Positions 1 to 6,177 of a stretch of DNA of 6,761 bases are shown here, one piece after another. Every line of letters begins with the position of its first letter. Position 1 is the first letter of the stretch. The position numbers and the translations under genes are program-made. Below the pieces are notes generated by a model. The model saw only the letters and a program-made list of their open reading frames with translations. It searched no databases and was not told where the DNA came from. Source of the DNA: Phycisphaerales bacterium. GTDB taxonomy: Bacteria > Planctomycetota > Phycisphaerae > Phycisphaerales > UBA1924. Location: positions 1-6,761 of the forward strand of contig JAIEQQ010000471.1 of the NCBI GenBank assembly GCA_019747615.1, given 5' to 3'.

Positions 1-3000
1 CGGGAGCGCGAATCGCAGCGACTCCCAGAACAGCCGATTGCTGTATCGCAGCGCGCTCGGCGTATGGGTCAAGCGCGGATCGACGCTGATGACCTCTCGT
101 CGCGGAAGTTCCAGCGGCGGATGCCCGAACCAGGAACTCCCGGCGCGGGCACGCGACCCATCGGCAACCGTGCAGACGCCGATGAAGAAGTCATCGGGCA
201 ACGCGGCGCCGGCGGGGATGACGACATGGTTGCCCAGAAACGTCGCGCGTCCGAGCGACGTATCACGGATCGTGACGGTGCCGCGATGGATGACAGGGGC
301 ACCGAGATAGATCCCGTCGGCGAAGAACGTCCCGGCGCCGATGGCGATGTTCTCCGGGACGACATCGGAGATGGTGCTGATCTCGCAGCCGCGCCCGACC
401 TTCATCCCCGCCAGGCGCAGCCACAGGGGCCAGAAGAGCGTCCCGGTGAGCCAGAGGCCCGAAGATTCGACAGCGCTGGTCTTCAGCCACACGCGGAGAT
501 AGGCGAGGCTCCAACGGTTGATCACCCCGGGCCGCACGCGCCCGGCGCAGCGGACGCAGAACGCGATGAAGACGAGCCAGATTGGCACCGAGATCGCCGC
601 CATCGCGATCAGTAGCGCAACTGACCCGACCGACCACGCGGGTGCCGCGAGCCACGCCTCGACGCGCTCGGTGGAGACGCCGAAGATCCATGCGAGGACG
701 AAGGTGCTGACGAGCGCTGGCGTCAGCGTTGCGGCGCCGATGGTGCCGACCGCGAGCAGGTGCAGCAGCGAGTAGGTCGTCGGGTGAAGTGAACCGGAGG
801 TTGTCGGCGTCGGCGTCGCGGGCGACGGGCCGCTGAGTGAGGCGGGCACGCCATCCCATCGTTCTCCGGCACCGATCCGCCCTCCGTCGGGGAGCCACGA
901 GAGCGCGGCCAGGAAGCCATCGGCTTCGATCGTGGTGTCGCTGCCGACATTGGCGCGGATGTCCAGCGTCGCGCGATCACCGATGCGCACGGGACCGATG
1001 CACAGGCAGCCGTCCTCAAGGGTGACCAAGCCGATGTGCACATCGCGAGAGAGTGTGACGTCGTCGCCGATCGAGAGCAGATCCCAGCCGCCATGCTGGA
1101 GATTGACCCCGCGATGGATGTGGACACGCCGGCCGATCGTTGCACCGAGCATCCGCAGCACGACGCCGTACGCCGTCGTGCCGGCGAGCAATGTCCACGG
1201 AATGGACCTGGCCGCGTTCTGAACGATCCAGTGTCGCAGGTACTCGCCGCTCCACACTCGCGTTCGGATTCGGCGGTAGCGACCGATCAGCGCCCACTTC
1301 AAAAACACCGTCAGCGCGACGGTGGATGCGAGGTAAACGAACATACCAACAACGACGAGCGGGATCTGGAGCAGGACCGTGCCGACGAGGCCCACGCGAT
1401 CCAGCAGCAGCGGCAACAGATCAAACGCGACGCCGGTCGCCGCCGCGCTGACCACCAGAAGCTTCAGCACCAGCCAGGCGCACTGCGCCGCGGTTGTCCA
1501 GGCGTGATGCGCCACGCCCGCGTCTACGCCCCGCGCCCGCGGCGGCGCGAGCGATCGCGTCTCTCGGTCGCCCGTCAGCCGCCTCGCAAGCGCCGACGCG
1601 GTCCGCGCTTCGTACAGATCGCGGGTCGTGACCGGCGCCGTGGCGGGGCTCTCTCGCAGCGAGCAGATGACCGCCACCGCCGAGAGCGAGTCGCCACCAA
1701 GGTCCACGAAGAAATCGTCAGTTGTCGAGATCGGCCCGCTCAGCCGTAGAGCCGAGGCGAACGAGGCGACGATCTTGGCCTCGATGTCGTTCGCTGGAAG
1801 CTCGACGTGGCGTGCTTGTTCATGAGCACTGGGCGCGATGTGCGGCAGTCGCTTGCGGTCAACCTTGGCGCCGATGCTGCGAGGCAGCGAGTCGATCAAC
1901 GCCATTCGCGACGGCACCATGTACGGAGGGAGAACCGCACGCAACGCATCCTTGATCGCGCCGAACTGCGGCGGTGCATCGGCGTCAGTCGCCACAACGT
2001 GGGCAACGAGTAGCGCGTCACTGCCATCGGCCGCCTGCCCCTGCACGCGGCAGCCCGCCTCGCGCACGCCCACGCACTCGGCGAGCTTCGCCTCGATCGC
2101 TTCCAGCTCGATCCGGTATCCGCGCAGCTTGACCTGCGCGTCGATGCGTCCGAGGTACACCAGCTCGCCATCGGGCTCGCGCCGAACAAGATCGCCGGTG
2201 CGATACACGCGCCCCAGGCGCGGGTGCTCCGGGAACTTCTCGCGCGTCACCTCGTCGCGATGTCGATATCCCCGGGCGAGGCCGATGCCGGTGAGGCAGA
2301 GCTCGCCCGATTCGCCGTCGGCGACTTCGTTGAGGTGCGAATCGAGCACCCACGCTTCGTGGCCGGGCACAGGCCGACCGATCGTCACGGCGCGTCCCGG
2401 CAGCACATCGCCACGCACGACGGTGACGGTGCATTCGGTTGGCCCGTAGCCGTTCACGAGGCGCCGCCCACGGGCCCAGCGCTCGGCAAGATCCTCGGTG
2501 AGCGCCTCGCCACCAACGTAGAGCAGTCGCAAATCGGGCAGCGCGTGCTGAGGGTCTTGACAGCCGGTGGTCCGCAGCAGCGTCGGCGGCGGGCAGAACA
2601 CGCTGATGCGTTCGTCTCGCAGCCAGGGGACCAAGTCCGGTCCCATTCGGCTGGTGTGATCGTCCATGACGACAAGCGTCGCGCCCGACGCGAACGCGAG
2701 CCATGTCTCTTCGATGGAGGAGTCGTACGCCGCGGATGAGCCCTGCCCGACGCGATCGCCCGGTTTCAGACCGAACTCATCGAGATCCGACGCGACGAGG
2801 TTGACGATGGAGCGATGCTCGATCATCACCCCCTTGGGCGCGCCGGTGGTGCCGGAGGTGTATATGACGTAGGCCAGATTCTCAGGCTTGGGCGTTGCTG
2901 ATGCTTCGGACGGCGTTGGCACCGGTGACGGTCGGGGGGTTGGGGGGGGTGGGGGGGCATCGCTGCTGGACGTGACGACATCGATCACGTGAGCAACATC

Positions 3001-3399
3001 CGCGCCCGAAGCCTGCACTCTGGCCACCCCGGCGTGATCCGTCAGCACGACCGTGACATCGCCATCGACGAGGACCGCGCGAACGTGTGCATCGGGGAAG
3101 ACCGGGTCGATGCACGTGAACGCCCCGCCCGCCTTCAGCACCGCAAGCTGCGCCACATACACCCAGTGCGAGCTGCGCGGCAGCAAAACGCCAACCACAT
3201 CATCCGGCGAAACCAAGGGCGAGATTGTCGCCGCCAGCGCATCGGCCTCAGCGACCAACTCCGCGTATGTCCGCACGATCCGATCGGGTCTGCCCGGGCC
3301 TGGCGGGACATCGACAGCGATCACGGCTGGATGCGCGCCAGCCGTGAGATCAATGAACTCTTGGAGCAACCGAGGCACGGGCGGATGTGGTTCGGCCAT
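1..3399 (-). CDS. Pls/PosA-type single-module non-ribosomal peptide synthetase (A-PCP-membrane), 3' end outside window
   Basis: Likely activates one amino acid as its adenylate, loads it on the carrier arm and oligomerises it at the membrane. The frame is open for all 1133 codons from ATG 3399 to base 1. Adenylation motifs run in order: YTSGTTGAPKG (180-190), YDSSIEETW (225-233), NGYGPTE (316-322), GELCLTG (365-371), YRTGDL (399-404), a GRID...KLRGYRIE block (417-431) and KVDRKRLP (512-519, K512 as the A10 lysine). The carrier site is DLGGDSL with S571. From about 635 come two membrane segments, a hexapeptide-type domain (about 750-850), two more membrane segments (about 875-950) and a second hexapeptide-type domain (about 1000-1095); a further hydrophobic stretch begins at the edge. 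There is no condensation or thioesterase domain, as in epsilon-polylysine synthetase, which has six membrane segments and three soluble domains, so roughly 200 residues are missing. A Pro/Ser/Thr-rich insert occupies 144-173. The start lies 3 nt after the SET gene's stop; its own ribosome site is weak. Confidence 0.93.
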   Translation of the reverse strand, partial: MAEPHPPVPRLLQEFIDLTAGAHPAVIAVDVPPGPGRPDRIVRTYAELVAEADALAATISPLVSPDDVVGVLLPRSSHWVYVAQLAVLKAGGAFTCIDPVFPDAHVRAVLVDGDVTVVLTDHAGVARVQASGADVAHVIDVVTSSSDAPPPPPTPRPSPVPTPSEASATPKPENLAYVIYTSGTTGAPKGVMIEHRSIVNLVASDLDEFGLKPGDRVGQGSSAAYDSSIEETWLAFASGATLVVMDDHTSRMGPDLVPWLRDERISVFCPPPTLLRTTGCQDPQHALPDLRLLYVGGEALTEDLAERWARGRRLVNGYGPTECTVTVVRGDVLPGRAVTIGRPVPGHEAWVLDSHLNEVADGESGELCLTGIGLARGYRHRDEVTREKFPEHPRLGRVYRTGDLVRREPDGELVYLGRIDAQVKLRGYRIELEAIEAKLAECVGVREAGCRVQGQAADGSDALLVAHVVATDADAPPQFGAIKDALRAVLPPYMVPSRMALIDSLPRSIGAKVDRKRLPHIAPSAHEQARHVELPANDIEAKIVASFASALRLSGPISTTDDFFVDLGGDSLSAVAVICSLRESPATAPVTTRDLYEARTASALARRLTGDRETRSLAPPRARGVDAGVAHHAWTTAAQCAWLVLKLLVVSAAATGVAFDLLPLLLDRVGLVGTVLLQIPLVVVGMFVYLASTVALTVFLKWALIGRYRRIRTRVWSGEYLRHWIVQNAARSIPWTLLAGTTAYGVVLRMLGATIGRRVHIHRGVNLQHGGWDLLSIGDDVTLSRDVHIGLVTLEDGCLCIGPVRIGDRATLDIRANVGSDTTIEADGFLAALSWLPDGGRIGAGERWDGVPASLSGPSPATPTPTTSGSLHPTTYSLLHLLAVGTIGAATLTPALVSTFVLAWIFGVSTERVEAWLAAPAWSVGSVALLIAMAAISVPIWLVFIAFCVRCAGRVRPGVINRWSLAYLRVWLKTSAVESSGLWLTGTLFWPLWLRLAGMKVGRGCEISTISDVVPENIAIGAGTFFADGIYLGAPVIHRGTVTIRDTSLGRATFLGNHVVIPAGAALPDDFFIGVCTVADGSRARAGSSWFGHPPLELPRREVISVDPRLTHTPSALRYSNRLFWESLRFALP
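112..1242 (-). repeat. Internal duplication in the synthetase membrane region
   Basis: Residues about 720-852 and 967-1095 align as two copies of one unit. Each opens with YLRxW, continues through a hydrophobic stretch to an LR-(hydrophobic)-G turn and (I/V)GR, then hexapeptide-like turns of the IG/AG type, and closes with WxGxP (W848 and W1090). This matches the tandem soluble domains described for epsilon-polylysine synthetase; a third copy would lie beyond the left edge. Confidence 0.7.
2934..2957 (+). repeat. Near-continuous G tract inside the synthetase gene
   Basis: The plus strand reads G6-TT-G8-T-G7, so the coding strand is C-rich and encodes the prolines at about 149-155 of the synthetase. 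The runs satisfy the usual pattern for an intramolecular G-quadruplex. Long homopolymers are also prone to slippage, but the reading frame is intact through this copy. Confidence 0.85.
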
Positions 3400-3402
3400 C
3401 GC

Positions 3403-3945
3403 TCAGCAGATCCCATCGCCGTCCAGCTTTCGACGCAAGTAGTCGGCGAGCCGAGGATAGAGCCGCCGCTGGTGGTCCGCTTCGAGAAACTTGAACCCAC
3501 GGATGATCGCGCCGCCGCAGTGGCCGCAGACGCAGCCGAAGGGCGTGGACATCTCGTACTCGGTGGTATTGTAGTCGAAGGTGATCTGCTCCCATCGCTT
3601 GATGGGTTTGAGCGCCACGAGCGTCAGGCCGGACAGGGCCGCGTTCGGCTCGCACGAGTGATTCAGATATCGCCAGGGGTGACGATCCGGGTCGCTGGTG
3701 AGGCCCTTGACGCCGGGCAGTTCGATATGCAGCGCGTCGTCAACTTGGATGGAGTACATCGAGGGATGTTCGACGAAGACGCCGTGGATCGTGAGGATTG
3801 CCTCCCCGGCTTCGATGGGTTGGACGGCGATGACGCTGTGAGCGCCATCTTTCAGTGCGACGCCAGCAAGCCGCGATCCGGGCGAGAGCCGCGCACCCGC
3901 TGAGGAATCCGTGTCATTCGCGATCGCCGGTGACTGATCGATCAC
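3403..3945 (-). CDS. SET-domain protein (putative lysine methyltransferase)
   Basis: A 180-residue protein consisting of little more than a SET domain, a fold that transfers methyl groups from S-adenosylmethionine, usually to lysine side chains. Visible hallmarks are NHSCEPN at 95-101, FDYN at 123-126 (Y125 is the likely active-site tyrosine) and a short cysteine cluster C138, C140, C143 resembling a post-SET zinc site, perhaps with C98. The N-terminal GxG cofactor motif is not canonical: the equivalent stretch reads KDGAHSVIA (32-40). I chose the GTG at 3945 because AGGAG sits 7 nt upstream; the frame stays open to a start at 4032, but those 29 extra residues are Arg-rich, include the ribosome site and precede any SET homology. 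Its stop lies 3 nt before the start of the adenylation-carrier gene, implying one operon and a shared pathway. Substrate unknown; methylation of the synthetase's amino acid or product is only a hypothesis. Confidence 0.88.
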   Translation of the reverse strand: MIDQSPAIANDTDSSAGARLSPGSRLAGVALKDGAHSVIAVQPIEAGEAILTIHGVFVEHPSMYSIQVDDALHIELPGVKGLTSDPDRHPWRYLNHSCEPNAALSGLTLVALKPIKRWEQITFDYNTTEYEMSTPFGCVCGHCGGAIIRGFKFLEADHQRRLYPRLADYLRRKLDGDGIC

Positions 3946-3952
3946 TTCAAAT

Positions 3953-3957
3953 CTCCT
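3953..3957 (-). promoter_or_regulatory. Shine-Dalgarno site fixing the SET gene start
   Basis: On the minus strand AGGAG is followed by 7 nt (ATTTGAA) and then GTG at 3945-3943. It is the best ribosome site in the window and decides the GTG start over the longer upstream option. Confidence 0.7.
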
Positions 3958-4078
3958 GTCAAGACCGAGGGATGCCGATCGACCCAGCGCGGCAAATCGC
4001 CTCGGGAAGTCGCGTCGCCTCGCAACGCCCAACGATGGTCGCGGCCGTCTATTGCTCGTGATCGTGCCCGATGTTGCG

Positions 4079-4120
4079 AAAAACTCCGAGCACGCACCAC
4101 CGGCCGGCGGCCACAGTGCG
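4079..4120 (-). terminator. Possible imperfect intrinsic terminator after the metallophosphoesterase pair
   Basis: The outer arms CGCAC (4093-4097) and GTGCG (4116-4120) are complementary and enclose GGCC-GGC-GGCC (4102-4112), giving a GC-rich two-part hairpin with an internal loop. On the minus strand a run of five T (bases 4083-4079) follows about 9 nt after the stem. The stem is interrupted and the T run is displaced, so this is a weak call. Confidence 0.3.
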
Positions 4121-4165
4121 CCCTCTCGACCGCGTGCGGCGTGCGTGGCAAATGCGAAGGAACGA

Positions 4166-5080
4166 TCAGAGCCCGCGCCGCGTGAGCAACGGCAATCGCC
4201 TCCACTGAATGCTCACAGCCTTGTCCGCGCTTGCCGATAACTCGACGACCGAATAGCTCAGCGTGTAGGGCAGGTCTTGCCCCGGTTGATGGCAGGTCGT
4301 GCGCCCGACCGCCGCGGTGTGCAGCGGGGCGCCGTGCATCGCCATGCCGACATCGGGGCTCTCGTGAATGTGCCCCGAGAGCGTGAGCAACGGCTGATGC
4401 CGCGAGACCCACGCGTGGACCGACTTCGAGCCGACGTCCTCGCCGTTCCAGAGCCTGCCAAGGCCGAGCTGTGCCGGCGGCGCGTGGCTGACCATGACCG
4501 CCCGCGCCATCCGGTCTGCGGGGCCGACGAGTGAGTCCAGGTGCTCCTCGAGCGTTGGCCTGGCGGCGAAGAACGCCACAGGATCGGCAATCTCTGTAAC
4601 GCCGTCCGCTGAGGTGACGATCGACCGCCCGCGCGTGAGCACCGGCGCCGCGTCCGCCCGATCACGCAGGCACCAGTCCTTGAGACCGAACAGATAGTCC
4701 GGGACCCACGAGCACCCTCGGATCGTGAACCCACCGGGCAGCGTGTACCACCGCTCGGCGAGGTCATGCACCCCGGGCCTTGCGCGAGTCAGCGCGAGCC
4801 AGTCGTCATGAACAGCACGGAGGTCGTCATTCCCAAACAGACCGAAGAACGTGACGCCCGCGTCGGCGCACCGATCCAGACACGCCGGCAGGGACACGCT
4901 CAGAAACTCTCGCTGCGACGCGAACATATCGCGGCCCTTGGGCAGCATGTCACCGCCCTGAACGATGATCCGAACCCCGTGCTGATCGCACAGATCCGGC
5001 AGCGCCGCGTACGCCCGCGGATCGCCGTGCAGATCGGTCACGTAGAGGAATCGCGTACTGGCTCCCTCGATGTCGCTCAC
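4166..5080 (-). CDS. Calcineurin-type metallophosphoesterase (304 aa)
   Basis: A two-metal phosphoesterase of unknown substrate, predicted cytoplasmic because no signal peptide is visible. The metal-site motifs are present in order: DLH (D16, H18), GGD (42-44), GND (83-85, followed by D86), SH (H199) and GHIH (236-239). The family's usual GNH is GND here, so the histidine that normally assists catalysis is an aspartate; several phosphodiesterase-like families tolerate changes at this position. The start is GTG at 5080, which overlaps the upstream metallophosphoesterase stop as GTGA, with GAGG 7 nt upstream. The protein is longer than minimal members because of an insert between the GND and SH motifs (about 100-190) that probably forms a substrate-facing cap. 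The N-terminal DLHGD followed by GGDMLPKG suggests a family distinct from its neighbour. Substrates of such enzymes range from nucleotides to phospholipids and cannot be assigned here. Confidence 0.88.
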   Translation of the reverse strand: MSDIEGASTRFLYVTDLHGDPRAYAALPDLCDQHGVRIIVQGGDMLPKGRDMFASQREFLSVSLPACLDRCADAGVTFFGLFGNDDLRAVHDDWLALTRARPGVHDLAERWYTLPGGFTIRGCSWVPDYLFGLKDWCLRDRADAAPVLTRGRSIVTSADGVTEIADPVAFFAARPTLEEHLDSLVGPADRMARAVMVSHAPPAQLGLGRLWNGEDVGSKSVHAWVSRHQPLLTLSGHIHESPDVGMAMHGAPLHTAAVGRTTCHQPGQDLPYTLSYSVVELSASADKAVSIQWRRLPLLTRRGL

Positions 5081-5679
5081 GCTTCTCCCTCTGCGCTTTC
5101 AGCATCCGCGATCGTCGGACGATGATGGTCCACGGCCACGAATCGCTTCTTGGACATGATCGCCGCAATGCGAGCCACGCTGAGCGGCGAGAACTCGTTG
5201 ACATCCACCCCGACATCCCAGGACAGCGCGTGCGGATCGTCCGGCAGACTCCCGTGACTGTGGCCAAAGAGGTGCCACGATCCGTGGTGGCTTCGATCCC
5301 ACACGCGCATGGCGTAGTGACACAGCACCACAAGCCGCGGCTGTCCATCGACCTGCACCTTGACATTCAGCAGCCTGTGGACGGACTTGAAGAGCTTAGC
5401 AAAGCTCGGCTTGGCGCTGCCATCAGCGAAACACGGGTCGTGGTTGCCCACGACGAGCACGATGTTCCTGCAACGAATCCGGGCGCGGTACGCAGCTGGA
5501 TCGCCGCCGCGAAAGCTGAAGTCGCCCAGGTGATACAGCCAATCGTCTGGCCCGACGACGGCGTTGATCCGATCGATGATCGCCGCGTCCATCGAGTCTG
5601 CGTCGGCGAACGGCCGGCGACAGTGCTTGATGATGTTGGCGTGGCCGAAGTGGGTATCGGCCGTGAAGAAAATGGCCAT
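5077..5679 (-). CDS. Calcineurin-type metallophosphoesterase (200 aa), TADTHFGH type
   Basis: A compact metal-dependent phosphoesterase, first gene of a two-gene unit. It begins directly with the first motif, TADTHFGH (D8, H10, H13), followed by LGDFSFRGG (D53), GNHD (78-81), CH (H121) and GHSHG (139-143); all metal ligands of the fold look intact. About 200 residues is the normal size for this short bacterial and phage-associated group, often annotated simply as metallophosphoesterase. The C-terminal 25 residues (about 176-200) are charged and look like a tail outside the fold. ATG 5679 is the natural start because the fold begins at residue 2; no clear Shine-Dalgarno precedes it. Its TGA overlaps the GTG of the next gene by 4 nt, so the two are translationally coupled. 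The substrate cannot be inferred; RNA ends, cyclic nucleotides and phosphoesters are all possible. Confidence 0.9.
   Translation of the reverse strand: MAIFFTADTHFGHANIIKHCRRPFADADSMDAAIIDRINAVVGPDDWLYHLGDFSFRGGDPAAYRARIRCRNIVLVVGNHDPCFADGSAKPSFAKLFKSVHRLLNVKVQVDGQPRLVVLCHYAMRVWDRSHHGSWHLFGHSHGSLPDDPHALSWDVGVDVNEFSPLSVARIAAIMSKKRFVAVDHHRPTIADAESAEGEA
5085..5091 (-). promoter_or_regulatory. Ribosome site supporting the GTG start of the second metallophosphoesterase
   Basis: The minus strand reads GAGGGAG, then AAGC, then GTG at 5080. It lies inside the last codons of the upstream gene, which fits coupled translation and supports GTG rather than a later start. Confidence 0.5.
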
Positions 5680-5738
5680 GCTGGATTGTTGGAGCGATCG
5701 ACACCCGCCGTCGGCGGCGTTGTGCCGTATGCTGCGCC
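5680..5738. promoter_or_regulatory. Divergent intergenic region with GC-rich palindrome
   Basis: 59 bp separate the divergent starts of the metallophosphoesterase pair (minus) and the 84-residue orphan (plus), so promoters for both must lie in or near it unless they are inside the coding ends. It contains the perfect palindrome CCGCCG-T-CGGCGG (5705-5717). That could be an operator, but a palindrome this short is not rare in DNA of this GC content. I cannot point to a confident -10 or -35 element. Confidence 0.3.
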
Positions 5739-5993
5739 ATGATTGAGATCCAGATCAGCAGACTACCCGGCGGCGACGCGACGCGGCGTGAGACGATCGC
5801 CCAAATCACGCTGACGAACACCGGCGAAGGAGTGGGGGGCGTGAAGGTCTACGACGTTCGGCTGACCGAAGCGGACGTTCGCACGCGCGCCGAGGCGGCG
5901 GCGGTCTCGGGCCGGACGCACCGGGAGGCCCATGAGGGGGTGCTGCGGCTCGTGCAACGGGCGGTCGAGCGGTTGCTCGACGAGCGGATCTGA
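5739..5993 (+). CDS. Hypothetical protein, 84 aa
   Basis: I do not recognise this family. The N-terminal half (about 1-45) alternates hydrophobic and polar residues in a way that suggests three beta strands: EIQIS, the TIAQITLTN stretch and VKVYDVRL. The C-terminal half (about 46-84) is rich in Ala, Arg and Glu and looks like one or two amphipathic helices ending in RLLDERI. There is no signal peptide, membrane segment or cysteine, so a small soluble protein is expected. It is transcribed divergently from the metallophosphoesterase pair and convergently to the PEP-CTERM gene, and no Shine-Dalgarno is visible before ATG 5739. Support for its being real comes from a clean position between genes, a plausible amino-acid mix and tandem stops (TGA TAG) at the end. 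It could be a genus-restricted protein. Confidence 0.65.
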   Translation: MIEIQISRLPGGDATRRETIAQITLTNTGEGVGGVKVYDVRLTEADVRTRAEAAAVSGRTHREAHEGVLRLVQRAVERLLDERI

Positions 5994-6177
5994 TAGGCCG
6001 AGGGTTCGCGGGTTTGGGGCGCGGCGTGGGTGGGGGGGAAGAATCGGGCAGTGCGTACCGGACCAAAAACAGAAGCGGGCCTGCCCGTGGGCAGACCCGC
6101 TTTGAGTGTCGACGATGAAACGGTTCACTCTCTGTGACACGGACCGAGGCCCGCATCAAGGTCCGACGTGCCTGGTA
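5994..6177. other. Convergent intergenic region, G-rich
   Basis: 184 bp between two convergent genes. It contains the terminator of the right-hand gene and, on the plus strand at 6010-6038, a series of G runs (G3, G4, G3, G7) just after the orphan's stop codons. No further coding potential is seen. Confidence 0.5.
6065..6102 (-). terminator. Intrinsic terminator of the PEP-CTERM gene
   Basis: The arm AAGCGGG (6073-6079) pairs with CCCGCTT (6096-6102). After one C-A mismatch, CTGCCC (6081-6086) pairs with GGGCAG (6089-6094). On the minus strand the stem is followed by CTG and then five T (6069-6065). It begins about 75 nt after the stop of the surface-protein gene, in the orientation expected for that transcript. 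On the plus strand only TTT follows, so termination of the orphan gene here would be weaker. Confidence 0.8.

Larger units (their letters stand above)
3946..4165. other. Intergenic gap upstream of the SET/synthetase operon
   Basis: 220 bp between the end of the second metallophosphoesterase gene and the GTG of the SET gene. It holds the ribosome site and a possible terminator hairpin, and should also hold any promoter dedicated to the SET/synthetase pair. I see no convincing -35/-10 pair on the minus strand. Small frames through it on either strand have no recognisable protein character. The size of the gap compared with the tight 3-4 nt junctions elsewhere suggests that the SET/synthetase operon is transcribed separately from the metallophosphoesterase pair. 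Confidence 0.5.

Noticed and set aside
64..615. 183-codon open frame on the plus strand at the left edge
   Set aside because: Antisense to the second hexapeptide domain, with the biased Asp/Arg/Gly/Ala composition expected from reading a GC-rich gene backwards.
1036..1749. 237-codon open frame on the plus strand
   Set aside because: Antisense to the carrier and membrane part of the synthetase. Its composition is dominated by Arg, Gln and His, with no recognisable domain.
2989..3903. 304-codon open frame on the plus strand
   Set aside because: It lies antisense across both the SET gene and the start of the synthetase, whose motifs are unmistakable. Its Arg/Asp/His-rich product has no family character; it is a high-GC shadow frame.
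3946..4032. N-terminal extension of the SET protein to a start at 4032
   Set aside because: The extra 29 residues are Arg-rich, lack homology and contain the AGGAG ribosome site that serves the GTG at 3945.
4021..4080. Promoter for the SET/synthetase operon (TTCGCA ... CAATAG)
   Set aside because: The hexamers are poor matches and the spacing of about 20 is too long, so I did not call it.
5705..5717. Palindrome CCGCCG-T-CGGCGG as a defined operator
   Set aside because: Its position between divergent genes is suggestive, but short GC palindromes arise readily at this base composition and there is no second copy in the window; it is kept only as a note on the intergenic feature.
5122..5742. 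206-codon open frame on the plus strand
   Set aside because: Complementary to the 200-residue metallophosphoesterase, whose catalytic motifs are complete on the other strand.
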